A stretch of DNA of 64,000 nt. Origin: Oscillospiraceae bacterium (GTDB taxonomy: Bacteria > Bacillota > Clostridia > Oscillospirales > Oscillospiraceae). The notes beneath the pieces were generated by a model, which saw nothing but the letters and a program-made list of their open reading frames with translations, was not told the DNA's origin and did not search any database. How positions within the stretch are numbered: position 1 is the stretch's first letter; each line of letters starts with the position of its first letter. A program made the translations under genes and the position numbers. Positions 1-7,830 of this stretch are shown here, in pieces. The DNA lies in assembly GCA_031261325.1 (NCBI GenBank), contig JAISKH010000026.1:1-64000 (forward strand), in the 5' to 3' direction.

Positions 1-413
1 TTACGGGGGAGTTGTCCGCCGTCATCGTGTTCACAGTTTGGGGCACGGCGGAGATGGGCGACCTCGTGCGCGGCGCGCTGATTTCAATACCGCGGCACCA
101 ATACAACAGCGGCTACGCGCTCTCGCTGTCAAAGCTGCAGGTGTACGCTTACATCGTACTGCCGCAGACGATACGGCGGCTTGTGCCGCTTGCGATTAAC
201 CTGACGACGCGCATGATAAAGACAACCTCGCTAATCGTGCTTATCGGCGTCGTTGAGGTGCTGAAGGTCGGGCAGCAGATTATTGAGGGCAACCGATACA
301 CCGCGCCGAGCGCCGCGCTGTGGATTTACATCACTATCTTTATCCTGTATTTTATCGCGTGCTACCCGATTACGCGCGTCGCGGGTTGGCTCGAAAGAAA
401 ATGGAGCGACTAG
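1..413 (+). CDS. Amino acid ABC transporter permease (5' partial)
   Basis: This is the 3' end of a polar-amino-acid (HisM/GlnP type) ABC importer permease; the gene begins before the window and the frame is open from base 3. The visible part has the EAA-type cytoplasmic loop (a YIVLPQTIRRLVP stretch, which contacts the ATPase) followed by two hydrophobic segments and a short basic tail ending in KWSD. One base separates its stop from the ATG of the ATPase, so the two are surely co-transcribed. With the following ATPase and the first half of the binding protein it makes a complete importer. Substrate is not readable; a Cys/Glu/Gln-type amino acid is likely from the SBP family. Confidence 0.88.
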   Translation, partial: TGELSAVIVFTVWGTAEMGDLVRGALISIPRHQYNSGYALSLSKLQVYAYIVLPQTIRRLVPLAINLTTRMIKTTSLIVLIGVVEVLKVGQQIIEGNRYTAPSAALWIYITIFILYFIACYPITRVAGWLERKWSD

Positions 414-414
414 C

Positions 415-1173
415 ATGGACGAAATTTTGCGAATAAGCAACCTCACCAAGAGCTATGGCGGAGAACCCGTTCTGCGCGATGTGAACCTGACCGTCAATCG
501 CGGGGAAGTGCTTGTCGTCGTCGGTCCCTCCGGTTGCGGAAAATCCACGCTCCTGCGATGTATTAACGGGTTGGAGGAGATTCAGGGCGGTGAAGTCGCG
601 CTGGACGGCGAGCCTATCGGAACAGGGCGGCACCTGAACGAAGTGCGGCGTAAAATCGGTATGGTGTTCCAGAGCTATGACCTGTTCCCGCACAAGACGG
701 TGCTTGAAAACCTGCTGCTCGCGCCGATAAAGGCGCAAAAGCGCGCGCGGCGAGAGCTTATACCGGAAGCCGACGCGTTGTTGCAGCGCGTGGGACTAAG
801 CTCAAAGCGGGACGCGTTTCCGCGCGAGCTGAGCGGCGGACAGAAGCAGCGCGTCGCGATATTGCGCGCGCTGATGATGAAGCCGGAAATTATGCTGTTT
901 GACGAGGTGACGGCGGCTCTTGACCCCGAGATGGTTCGGGAGGTGCTGGACGTTATGCTCGAGCTCGCGCGTGAGGGAATGACGATGCTCATTGTCACGC
1001 ACGAGATGCAATTTGCTCAAGCTGTTGCCGACAGCGTTTTGTTTATGGACGAGGGGAAAATCATCGAGATTGCGGCTCCCGATGTGTTTTTCAAGAATCC
1101 GCAGACGGAACGCGCAAAGCAATTCTTGAATATATTTCACTTTGAAAAGAAAGAAAGGAATCCTGAAAAATGA
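415..1173 (+). CDS. Amino acid ABC transporter ATP-binding protein (GlnQ type)
   Basis: A 252-residue cytoplasmic ATPase of the polar amino acid uptake family. It shows Walker A GPSGCGKST, the Q-loop VFQSYDLFPHKTV, the signature LSGGQKQR, Walker B IMLFDEVTAALD and the H-loop IVTHEM, in the usual order and at the usual length. ATG 415 was chosen because it follows the permease stop and opens the protein with the family-typical MDEILRISNLTKSYG. An in-frame extension upstream is only read-through of the permease region. The stop codon overlaps the next start (ATGA), which indicates translational coupling to the binding protein. Walker B reads DEV rather than the usual DEP, a mild oddity. Confidence 0.93.
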   Translation: MDEILRISNLTKSYGGEPVLRDVNLTVNRGEVLVVVGPSGCGKSTLLRCINGLEEIQGGEVALDGEPIGTGRHLNEVRRKIGMVFQSYDLFPHKTVLENLLLAPIKAQKRARRELIPEADALLQRVGLSSKRDAFPRELSGGQKQRVAILRALMMKPEIMLFDEVTAALDPEMVREVLDVMLELAREGMTMLIVTHEMQFAQAVADSVLFMDEGKIIEIAAPDVFFKNPQTERAKQFLNIFHFEKKERNPEK

Positions 1174-2840
1174 AATCAAAGAAAATCGTTGCACTTCTGC
1201 TCAGTCTCGTTCTGCTGCTCGCTTTTGCGGCGGGTTGCGCCGAGAAGCCCGTTGCACCTCCGAGCGAGGCTCCCGCTTCCGAAGCGCCTGCCGCGCCGCC
1301 GAGCGAGGCTCCCGAAGTTGAGGAACCCGCCGTCACGAATGTTGGACGCACCGTTGAAGAGATTAAAGCCGACGGAGAGGTCGTTATCGGCGTGTTCTCC
1401 GATAAGCAGCCGTTTGGCTTCATAGACGCGAACGGCGCGTATCAAGGGTACGACGTGTACTTTGCCGACCGCATCGGCAAGGACCTCGGCGTTACGGTTA
1501 AGTATGTCTCTGTTGAGCCGGCGAGCCGCGTCGAGTTCTTAGAGACTGACAAGGTTGACATCATTCTCGCGAACTTCACCGTTACGGCGGAGCGCAAGGA
1601 AAAGGTTGACTTCGCTCTCCCGTACATGAAAGTCGCACTCGGCGTGGTAAGCCCCGACAGCGCGCTGATTACAGACGTTTCGCAGCTTGAGGGCAAGACG
1701 CTCATCGTCTCCAAGGGCACGACAGCCGAGACATATTTCACCGACAATCACCCCGAGGTCACTCTGCTGAAGTTTGACGGCTACACCGAGACAATCAACG
1801 CCATGCTTGACGGTCGCGGCGACGCTTGGTCAACCGACAACACCGAGGTTCTCGCGTGGGCATTGCAGAACGCGGGCTTCACCGTCGGTATCCCGACGCT
1901 GGGCAGCCTTGACACGATTGCTCCCGCCGTCAAGAAAGGCAACGCTTCGCTTTTGAACTGGATTAACGAGGAAATCGTTGCTCTGGGCGACGAGGACTTC
2001 TTCCACGCGGACTACGCCGCAACGCTTGAATCCGTGTACGGCACAGCCGTCAGCCCGGACGAGCTTGTTGTTGAGGGCGGCGTGCTCGAACCCGAGACGA
2101 CGATTACCCCCGCGACAATCAAAATCGGCGCGACAGCCGTCCCGCACGCGGAAATTCTCGAAGCCGCAAAGCCGCTGCTGCTCGCCAAGGGCATCACGCT
2201 CGAAATCGTTGAGTTCACCGATTATGTTCAGCCGAACCTCACGCTTGAGAGCGGCGAGCTTGACGCGAACTTCTTCCAGCATCGCCCGTACCTTGACGAC
2301 TTCAACGGGCAGAACGACACGCATATTGTCGCGCTTGCGGACGTGCATTACGAGCCGCTGGGTATTTACCCCGGCAAGAGCACTTCGCTTGCCGACCTGA
2401 AGGACGGCGCGCAGATTGCCGTGCCGAACGACACGACGAACGAGGCGCGCGCGCTCCTGCTGCTTGAGGCGAACGGTCTGATTAAGCTGAAAGACGGCTC
2501 AGGACTGTCCGCGACGGTTAATGACATTGCGGAAAACACGAAGAACCTGAAAATCGTTGAGCTTGAAGCCGCGCAGATTCCGCGTTCGTTGCAGGACGTT
2601 GACGTTGCGGTTATCAACGGCAACTACGCGCTTGAGGCGGGTCTGAACGCCGCGACGGACGCGCTCGCAAGTGAAGCGAGCGATTCACTCGCCGCCGAGA
2701 CATTCGCGAACATCATTGCGGTTCGTGAGGGCGACGAAGCTCGCCCCGAGCTGGTTGAGCTTGTGAAGGTTCTGCAAAGCAAGGAAATTGTTGAGTTCAT
2801 CAACAGCACATACGAGGGCGGCGTCGTCCCCAAAGCCTAA
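1170..2840 (+). CDS. Fused dual substrate-binding lipoprotein (SBP_bac_3 + NlpA/MetQ)
   Basis: A 556-residue lipoprotein with signal peptide and lipobox (AAGC, lipidated Cys23), then a Pro/Ala/Glu-rich linker. Residues about 65-295 are a family 3 amino acid binding domain (VVIGVFSDKQPFGF, then GYDVYFADRIGKDLG). Residues about 315-556 are a complete NlpA/MetQ domain (TIKIGATAVPHAEILE, ELDANFFQHRPYLDD, and a C-terminal VLQSKEIVEFINSTY). Each half is close to the length of a normal stand-alone binding protein. The gene lies between a polar amino acid permease/ATPase pair and a MetN/MetI pair, so one tethered protein may feed two importers. Substrates are inferred only: methionine or its derivatives for the second half, perhaps a sulfur amino acid for the first. 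Confidence 0.92.
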   Translation: MKSKKIVALLLSLVLLLAFAAGCAEKPVAPPSEAPASEAPAAPPSEAPEVEEPAVTNVGRTVEEIKADGEVVIGVFSDKQPFGFIDANGAYQGYDVYFADRIGKDLGVTVKYVSVEPASRVEFLETDKVDIILANFTVTAERKEKVDFALPYMKVALGVVSPDSALITDVSQLEGKTLIVSKGTTAETYFTDNHPEVTLLKFDGYTETINAMLDGRGDAWSTDNTEVLAWALQNAGFTVGIPTLGSLDTIAPAVKKGNASLLNWINEEIVALGDEDFFHADYAATLESVYGTAVSPDELVVEGGVLEPETTITPATIKIGATAVPHAEILEAAKPLLLAKGITLEIVEFTDYVQPNLTLESGELDANFFQHRPYLDDFNGQNDTHIVALADVHYEPLGIYPGKSTSLADLKDGAQIAVPNDTTNEARALLLLEANGLIKLKDGSGLSATVNDIAENTKNLKIVELEAAQIPRSLQDVDVAVINGNYALEAGLNAATDALASEASDSLAAETFANIIAVREGDEARPELVELVKVLQSKEIVEFINSTYEGGVVPKA

Positions 2841-2857
2841 GCTGACGGATAAAAAGA

Positions 2858-2885
2858 GGGCGGGGCGGCGTGAGCCGTCCCGTCC
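2858..2885 (+). other. Intercistronic stem-loop between binding protein and metN
   Basis: A 12-bp stem (with two G-U pairs) closed by a GTGA loop lies between the binding-protein stop and the MetN start. There is no following U-run, so it is a poor intrinsic terminator. It may protect the upstream mRNA, giving more binding protein than transporter, as in many importer operons. Confidence 0.5.
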
Positions 2886-2921
2886 TTAAGCTACATAAAA
2901 GATAAACAGGGGGTGCGGGGA

Positions 2922-3746
2922 ATGTCCATTATTGAGCTGCAAGGTCTGGGTAAGCGTTACCCGAACGGGCTTGTCGCGCTCGAAGGCATTGACCTCACGA
3001 TTGAAGCGGGAGAGGTTTTCGGGATTATAGGCAAGAGCGGCGCGGGCAAATCGACGCTCGCTCGTTGCGTCAATTTTTTGGAGCGACCGACGGCGGGCGA
3101 GGTGCTGTTTGAGGGGCAACCGCTATCGCGCATGAGCCGCACGCAAATTCATAAGCTGCGCCAATCAATCGGCATGATATTTCAGCAATTCAACCTGCTT
3201 ATGCAGCGCACGGTTACGGAAAACATCAGCTTTCCCATGGAAATCGCGGGCTGGAAACGCGCCGATATTCACGCGCGGGCGGCGGAATTGCTCGCGCTCG
3301 TGGGACTTGAGGACAAGGCGAAGAGCTATCCCAAGCAGTTGTCGGGCGGACAGCGGCAGCGCGTCGCGATTGCCCGCGCGCTTGCAACTCACCCGAAGGT
3401 GCTGATTTGCGACGAGGCGACGAGTGCGCTTGACCCCGGGACGACGCGCGACATTTTGTCGCTACTGCGCGATATTAACAGGCGGTTCGGGCTGACAATC
3501 CTTGTGATTACGCACGAAATGCGCGTCGTTGAGACGATTTGTCACCGCGTTGCGATTCTCGGTGGCACGCACGTGGCGGAGGTCGGCAACGTGCGCGAGG
3601 TGTTCGCGAACCCGCGAACGAGCGCGGCGCGTGAATTGCTGCACGCTGACGGCGGTATTACGACGGACGGCGCGGCGATTACGCGGCTTGCGCGGTTGCT
3701 GGAAGAGCGCGGACTTACGGCAGAGGAGGTGCTTGAGCGTGTCTGA
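2922..3746 (+). CDS. metN: Methionine-type ABC transporter ATP-binding protein
   Basis: A 274-residue ATPase of the MetN family. Walker A is GKSGAGKST, the Q-loop is IFQQFNLLMQRTV, the signature is LSGGQRQR, Walker B is VLICDEATSALD and the H-loop is VITHEM. ATG 2922 sits 8 bases after AGGGGG; an in-frame GTG at 2913 is too close to that site. The usual MetN has about 340 residues with a C-terminal NIL/ACT-like domain that senses intracellular methionine; here only about 35 residues follow the ATPase core, so the sensor domain is missing. It overlaps metI and follows a binding protein with a MetQ half, so it most likely energises MetI. Confidence 0.9.
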   Translation: MSIIELQGLGKRYPNGLVALEGIDLTIEAGEVFGIIGKSGAGKSTLARCVNFLERPTAGEVLFEGQPLSRMSRTQIHKLRQSIGMIFQQFNLLMQRTVTENISFPMEIAGWKRADIHARAAELLALVGLEDKAKSYPKQLSGGQRQRVAIARALATHPKVLICDEATSALDPGTTRDILSLLRDINRRFGLTILVITHEMRVVETICHRVAILGGTHVAEVGNVREVFANPRTSAARELLHADGGITTDGAAITRLARLLEERGLTAEEVLERV

Positions 3747-4389
3747 TTTGCTGCCAATGCTCCTGCGCGGGTTGCGGGAAACGCTGTACATGACGGTGCT
3801 CTCAACCGCGCTTGCTTATATAATTGGGCTGCCGCTCGGTATTTTGCTCGTCGTCACGGGTCGGGACGGGATTCGTCCCGCGCGCGTATTGCATGGTTTT
3901 GTGGGGCTGATTATCAATTTGGCGCGGTCGATTCCTTTTCTTATCCTGCTGATTGCGGTGCTGCCCGTGACGCGTTTTATTGTGGGCACCACAATCGGTT
4001 CGACGGCGACGGTTGTGCCGCTTGTGCTGGGCGCAGCTCCGTTTATCGCGCGGCTTGTCGAGTCGTCGCTGAACGAGGTTGACCGAGGAGCGGTTGAGGC
4101 GGGGCGCGCAATGGGCGCGTCGTCAATGCAAATTATCCTAAAGGTGCTGCTGCCGGAGGCAAAGCCGTCGCTCCTGCTCGGCGCGGCTATCGCGCTTACC
4201 ACGATTTTGGGTTACTCCGCAATGGCGGGAATCGTCGGCGGCGGGGGACTGGGCGACATTGCGATTCGGTACGGGTATTACCGCTATCAGAAGGACACGA
4301 TGCTGATAACCGTCGCGATTCTTGTCGTTGTCGTGCAGGTGTTCCAAGAAGCGGGCGCGAAAATTGCGAAAGTGATTGATAAGCGATAA
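3739..4389 (+). CDS. metI: Methionine-type ABC transporter permease
   Basis: A 216-residue integral membrane permease of the MetI family with about five hydrophobic segments. The EAA loop is clear (VEAGRAMGASSMQIILKVLLPEA), as is the family stretch LARSIPFLILL. GTG 3739 was chosen because GAGGAGGT lies 8 bases upstream and the protein then begins MSDLLPMLLRGLRET, the family N-terminus; it overlaps the metN stop. Last gene of the operon, followed at once by a terminator. Together with MetN and the MetQ half of the fused lipoprotein it forms a complete D/L-methionine-type importer. Confidence 0.92.
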   Translation: MSDLLPMLLRGLRETLYMTVLSTALAYIIGLPLGILLVVTGRDGIRPARVLHGFVGLIINLARSIPFLILLIAVLPVTRFIVGTTIGSTATVVPLVLGAAPFIARLVESSLNEVDRGAVEAGRAMGASSMQIILKVLLPEAKPSLLLGAAIALTTILGYSAMAGIVGGGGLGDIAIRYGYYRYQKDTMLITVAILVVVVQVFQEAGAKIAKVIDKR

Positions 4390-4394
4390 GAAAA

Positions 4395-4418
4395 AAAGCA
4401 CCGCTGTTGCGGTGCTTT
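4395..4418. terminator. Bidirectional terminator between metI and glnS
   Basis: Perfect 10-bp stem AAAGCACCGC / GCGGTGCTTT with a TGTT loop, A-run on one side and T-rich sequence on the other. It lies between the convergent metI and glnS genes and can serve both. Confidence 0.85.
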
Positions 4419-4420
4419 CT

Positions 4421-6076
4421 TTATACCTTGAAGCCGTCCTTCAGCGCGACGGCGCGGTTGAAAACCGGTTTGTCGGGTGCGGAATATTTGGAGTCAACCG
4501 TGAAGTAGCCCATGCGGAGGAACTGGAACGACTGCGGCGCGGTCGCCGCTTCGAGTGAGCGTTCGAGCTTGCAATTCGGCAGAATTTCAAGGGAATCGGG
4601 GTTGAGCGCCGTCGTGAAGTCCTCAAGTGAGTCGGGTTCAGGCTCCGAGAACAGGTTGGAGTACAGCCGAACCTCGGCGTTGACGGCGTTCGCCGCGTCC
4701 ACCCAATGAATCGTGCCGCGAACCTTGCGACCGTCGGGTGTGTTACCACCGCGCGTTTCGGGGTCATACTCGGCGTACACGGTTGTAACCGCGCCGTCCG
4801 CGTCCGCGTCATAGCCCGTGCACTTGACGATGTAGGCGGACTTAAGCCGCACCTCGTTGCCGACGAACAGGCGGTTGTACTTCTTGGGCGGCTCGACCAT
4901 GAAGTCGTCGCCCTCAATCCACAGCTCGCGCGAGAACGTTACGGAGCGGGTGCCGGACGTTTCGTCCTCGGGGTTGTTTTCAACGTCAAAGCTCTCGGAC
5001 TTGCCCTCGGGATAGTTCGTGACGACGAGCTTTATCGGGCGGAGCACCGCCATTGCGCGCGGCGCGTGAGCGTTCAGGTCCTCGCGTAGACAATGCTCAA
5101 GCAGCGCGTATTCCGCCGTGCTCGGAGTTGTCGCGATACCTGTCAGCGCGATGAAGCCGCGAATTGCCTCGGGCGTGTAACCGCGACGGCGCAGCCCGCA
5201 GAGCGTAGGCATACGCGGGTCGTCCCACCCGTCAACGAAGTTTTCTTCAACCAAGCGGCGCAGCTTGCGCTTGCTGAGTATCGTGTACTCGATATTCTGC
5301 CGCCCGAACTCTATCTGGCGCGGCTTTGACGGCACATCACAGTTTTCGATTACCCAGTCGTACAGCGGGCGGTGGTCGATATATTCATGCGAGCAGAGCG
5401 AGTGCGTGATGCCCTCCAGCGCGTCCTGAATCGGGTGCGCGAAGTCGTACATGGGGTAGATGCACCACTTTGTGCCCTGCCGATGATGGGCGACATAGCG
5501 GATACGGTACAGCGCGGGGTCGCGCATGTTGAAGTTGCCGCTGGCGAGGTCGATTTTCGCGCGGAGCGTCATCGCGCCCTCTGGAAATTCGCCGTTTTTC
5601 ATGCGCTCAAACAGGTTCAGCGATTCCTCAATCGGGCGGTCGCGATAGGGCGAGGTCGCGGGTATGCCGATGTCGCCGCGCCGCGACTTGAACTCCTCCG
5701 GCGAAAGCTCACAGACGTAGGCGAGTCCTTTTTTTATAAGTCCGACGGCAAGCTCGTAAGTCGCGGGGAAATAGTCGCTGCCGAAAAATACGTTTGCCGG
5801 TTCAAAACCGAGCCACTCAATGTCGCGGATTATCGCGTCAACGAACTCCTCGTCCTCTTTTGCGGGATTTGTGTCGTCAAACCGCAGATTGCAAGAGCCG
5901 CCGTACTTCTCGGCGGTTCCGAAATCTATCGTCAGCGCCTTGCCGTGCCCGATGTGGAGATAGCCGTTCGGCTCCGGCGGATAGCGCGTTTGGATAGTCC
6001 GCCCCTCAAATCTGCCGCCGGGTGCTAAATCTTCCTCGATAAACGCCTGTATAAAGTTTTTTGAAATTTCTTCCAT
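4421..6076 (-). CDS. glnS: Glutaminyl-tRNA synthetase
   Basis: A 551-residue class I aminoacyl-tRNA synthetase that charges tRNA-Gln directly. The catalytic core carries the HIGH motif (YLHIGHGKA, residues 41-44), the family stretch RFDDTNPAKE, and a KMSKS-equivalent LSKRKLRRLV near residue 270. The C-terminal anticodon-binding beta-barrel region (VKCTGYDADADG, EVRLYSNLF, and the late FLRMGYFTVD) is present and the length is normal. Many Bacillota lack GlnRS and use GatCAB, so its presence implies acquisition typical of some clostridial lineages. Transcribed alone from a good promoter in the divergent gap with the flavoprotein gene. Confidence 0.96.
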   Translation of the reverse strand: MEEISKNFIQAFIEEDLAPGGRFEGRTIQTRYPPEPNGYLHIGHGKALTIDFGTAEKYGGSCNLRFDDTNPAKEDEEFVDAIIRDIEWLGFEPANVFFGSDYFPATYELAVGLIKKGLAYVCELSPEEFKSRRGDIGIPATSPYRDRPIEESLNLFERMKNGEFPEGAMTLRAKIDLASGNFNMRDPALYRIRYVAHHRQGTKWCIYPMYDFAHPIQDALEGITHSLCSHEYIDHRPLYDWVIENCDVPSKPRQIEFGRQNIEYTILSKRKLRRLVEENFVDGWDDPRMPTLCGLRRRGYTPEAIRGFIALTGIATTPSTAEYALLEHCLREDLNAHAPRAMAVLRPIKLVVTNYPEGKSESFDVENNPEDETSGTRSVTFSRELWIEGDDFMVEPPKKYNRLFVGNEVRLKSAYIVKCTGYDADADGAVTTVYAEYDPETRGGNTPDGRKVRGTIHWVDAANAVNAEVRLYSNLFSEPEPDSLEDFTTALNPDSLEILPNCKLERSLEAATAPQSFQFLRMGYFTVDSKYSAPDKPVFNRAVALKDGFKV

Positions 6077-6134
6077 ATAATCAGCTCCAAAATGTTGTCG
6101 GTTGAGTTGTTACGCCATGCGGGTATAATGAGTT

Positions 6135-6163
6135 ATTATAAACGAAAACTATAGCAATTACAA
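6135..6163 (-). promoter_or_regulatory. glnS promoter
   Basis: On the minus strand TTGTAA (6163-6158), a 17-base spacer and a perfect TATAAT (6140-6135). It lies about 60 bases upstream of the glnS start. Confidence 0.65.
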
Positions 6164-6171
6164 GCTATTTG

Positions 6172-6180
6172 TGCTAGAAT
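6172..6180 (+). promoter_or_regulatory. Extended -10 promoter for the flavoprotein gene
   Basis: TGC immediately precedes TAGAAT (6175-6180), an extended -10 pattern; the -35 region (TAGCAA at 6152-6157) is weak. It lies 28 bases before the ATG at 6209. Confidence 0.4.
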
Positions 6181-6208
6181 AAAAGCAGTCTGCATTTGGA
6201 GGTGCACA

Positions 6209-7024
6209 ATGAGCGACAATATTTTCGATATTATTATCATCGGTAACGGTCCCGCGGGTCTGTCCGCCGCGATTTCAGTGCGCGCGCGCGGTAAGGCGGT
6301 TGCGGTGCTGTCCAATCCGCGAGCCGAAAGCGGGCTTTACAAGGCTCGCGTTATCGACAATTACCCGGGATTCCCGGGGGTTTCGGGCGCAAAGCTCTCG
6401 GGCGAGTTGACGGCGCACGCGCAGGGAGCGGGCGCGAAGCTTATCGCGGGGCGCGCTCTGTCCGCAATCAGCGCGGGCGGGAAGTTCGGCGTGAGTTACG
6501 GCAGCGAGTTTATCACGGCGAAAGCGTTGATTATCGCAACCGGCGCGGAGCAGGTGTCGCTGTTTGACGGCGAGAGCGAGCTGTTGGGGCGCGGCGTTTC
6601 GTACTGCGCGACGTGCGACGGAATGCTGTATCGCGGCAAGAATGTCGTCGCAATCTGCCTGTCGCCCGACGCGCGCGAGGAAGCGGATTACCTGAAAAGT
6701 ATCGGGTGCAATGTGACCGAGCTGATGACCGAATCGGTCAAAATAGTTGGAGATAAACAAGTTACTGCCGTTAACGCCGACGGCGTGGATTACCCGTGCG
6801 ACGGCGTTTTCATATTCCGCAACACGATTGCGTATTCGTCGCTCCTGCCCGCGCTTGAGACGACGGAGGACGGAAGTATCCGCGTTGACAGCGGAATGCG
6901 CACGAATATTGACGGCGTTTTCGCCGCCGGCGACTGCGCGGGACGACCGCACCAAATCGCGAAAGCGGTCGGCGAGGGGCAAATTGCCGCGCTGAACGCC
7001 GCGAAGTATATTGACGGCAGATAG
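6209..7024 (+). CDS. Thioredoxin reductase-like flavoprotein lacking NADPH motifs
   Basis: A 271-residue FAD-dependent disulfide reductase. The N-terminal FAD motif (IIIIGNGPAGLSAA), the redox-active CATCDG and the C-terminal FAD stretch (GVFAAGDCAG) are all thioredoxin-reductase-like. The NADPH domain is short, and where TrxB has a GGGxSA fingerprint and a following HRRxxxR this protein has CLSPDA and no arginine cluster. Ferredoxin-dependent flavin thioredoxin reductases of clostridia also lack these motifs, so ferredoxin is a likely electron donor (inference). Start has GGAGGTG 7 bases upstream. It precedes pyrK with a small gap and may share its transcript. Confidence 0.85.
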   Translation: MSDNIFDIIIIGNGPAGLSAAISVRARGKAVAVLSNPRAESGLYKARVIDNYPGFPGVSGAKLSGELTAHAQGAGAKLIAGRALSAISAGGKFGVSYGSEFITAKALIIATGAEQVSLFDGESELLGRGVSYCATCDGMLYRGKNVVAICLSPDAREEADYLKSIGCNVTELMTESVKIVGDKQVTAVNADGVDYPCDGVFIFRNTIAYSSLLPALETTEDGSIRVDSGMRTNIDGVFAAGDCAGRPHQIAKAVGEGQIAALNAAKYIDGR

Positions 7025-7050
7025 CCGTTCACAACAGGGAAGTGATTGCA

Positions 7051-7830
7051 ATGCAACAGGTTTTGTGCCGCGTTGTTCGCAGGGCGCAGCTCGCGGACGA
7101 CGTGGTGGCTCTCGCGTTTGAATCTGCGGAGTTAGCGCGGACGGCGCGCGCGGGGCAGTTTATCGGCGTTAAGTGCGGCGAAAATTTGCTGCGCCGCCCG
7201 ATTTCGATTTGTGATGTAACGGGCGACGAGCTGACAATCGTGTTCGCGCTCAAGGGCGCGGGGACGCAGTTTCTCGCGGAGCGCAAGGTGGGCGATGTAC
7301 TCGACGTGCTAGGAACGCTCGGTAACGGGTTCGACATTCCGGAGGGCGAAATTCTCGTCGTCGGCGGGGGAATCGGGTCGCCGCCGCTGCTGTCGGCGGC
7401 AAAAACGGCGCAAACCGAATCGGTTAATGACGTTGCAACGAGCCGTGTTACGGCGATACTCGGGTTTCGGTCAAAGCCGAATGTTATACTCGCGCGCGAG
7501 TTCGCGACGGTGTGCCGCGAGGTTTACATAACGACTGACGACGGAACTTTCGGGCGGCACGGAACGGTCGCGGCACCGCTGGAGGAGCTTTTGAGCGCGC
7601 GAAAATTTGCGGCGGTGCTCGCGTGCGGACCGAGACCGATGCTGCGCGCGGTCGCGGAGGTTGCGGAACGGCACGGCGTGACGTGTCAGGTTTCGCTTGA
7701 GGAGCGCATGGCTTGCGGCGTTGGCGCGTGTCTCGTTTGCGTCTGCGCGACGCGTAAGGACGGCGAAATTGCCAATCGGCGCGTGTGCCGAGACGGTCCG
7801 GTTCTTGACTCTCGGGAGGTGATTCTATGA
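7051..7830 (+). CDS. pyrK: Dihydroorotate dehydrogenase electron transfer subunit
   Basis: A 259-residue iron-sulfur flavoprotein that passes electrons from PyrD to NAD+ in class 1B dihydroorotate dehydrogenase. The FAD-binding RRPISICDV, the nucleotide-binding LVVGGGIGSPPLL and the C-terminal 2Fe-2S cluster cysteines (ACGVGACLVCVC plus RRVC) are visible. ATG 7051 is placed 10 bases after AGGGA; an upstream GTG at 7042 lies against that site. Its stop overlaps the pyrD start. Pyrimidine biosynthesis. Confidence 0.95.
   Translation: MQQVLCRVVRRAQLADDVVALAFESAELARTARAGQFIGVKCGENLLRRPISICDVTGDELTIVFALKGAGTQFLAERKVGDVLDVLGTLGNGFDIPEGEILVVGGGIGSPPLLSAAKTAQTESVNDVATSRVTAILGFRSKPNVILAREFATVCREVYITTDDGTFGRHGTVAAPLEELLSARKFAAVLACGPRPMLRAVAEVAERHGVTCQVSLEERMACGVGACLVCVCATRKDGEIANRRVCRDGPVLDSREVIL

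Noticed and set aside
283..414. In-frame upstream extension of the first ABC ATPase
   Set aside because: It overlaps the permease in another frame; ATG 415 gives the family N-terminus.
3529..3738. Longer reading of MetI starting inside metN
   Set aside because: The added part is an Arg-rich shadow of metN; GTG 3739 has a good ribosome site.
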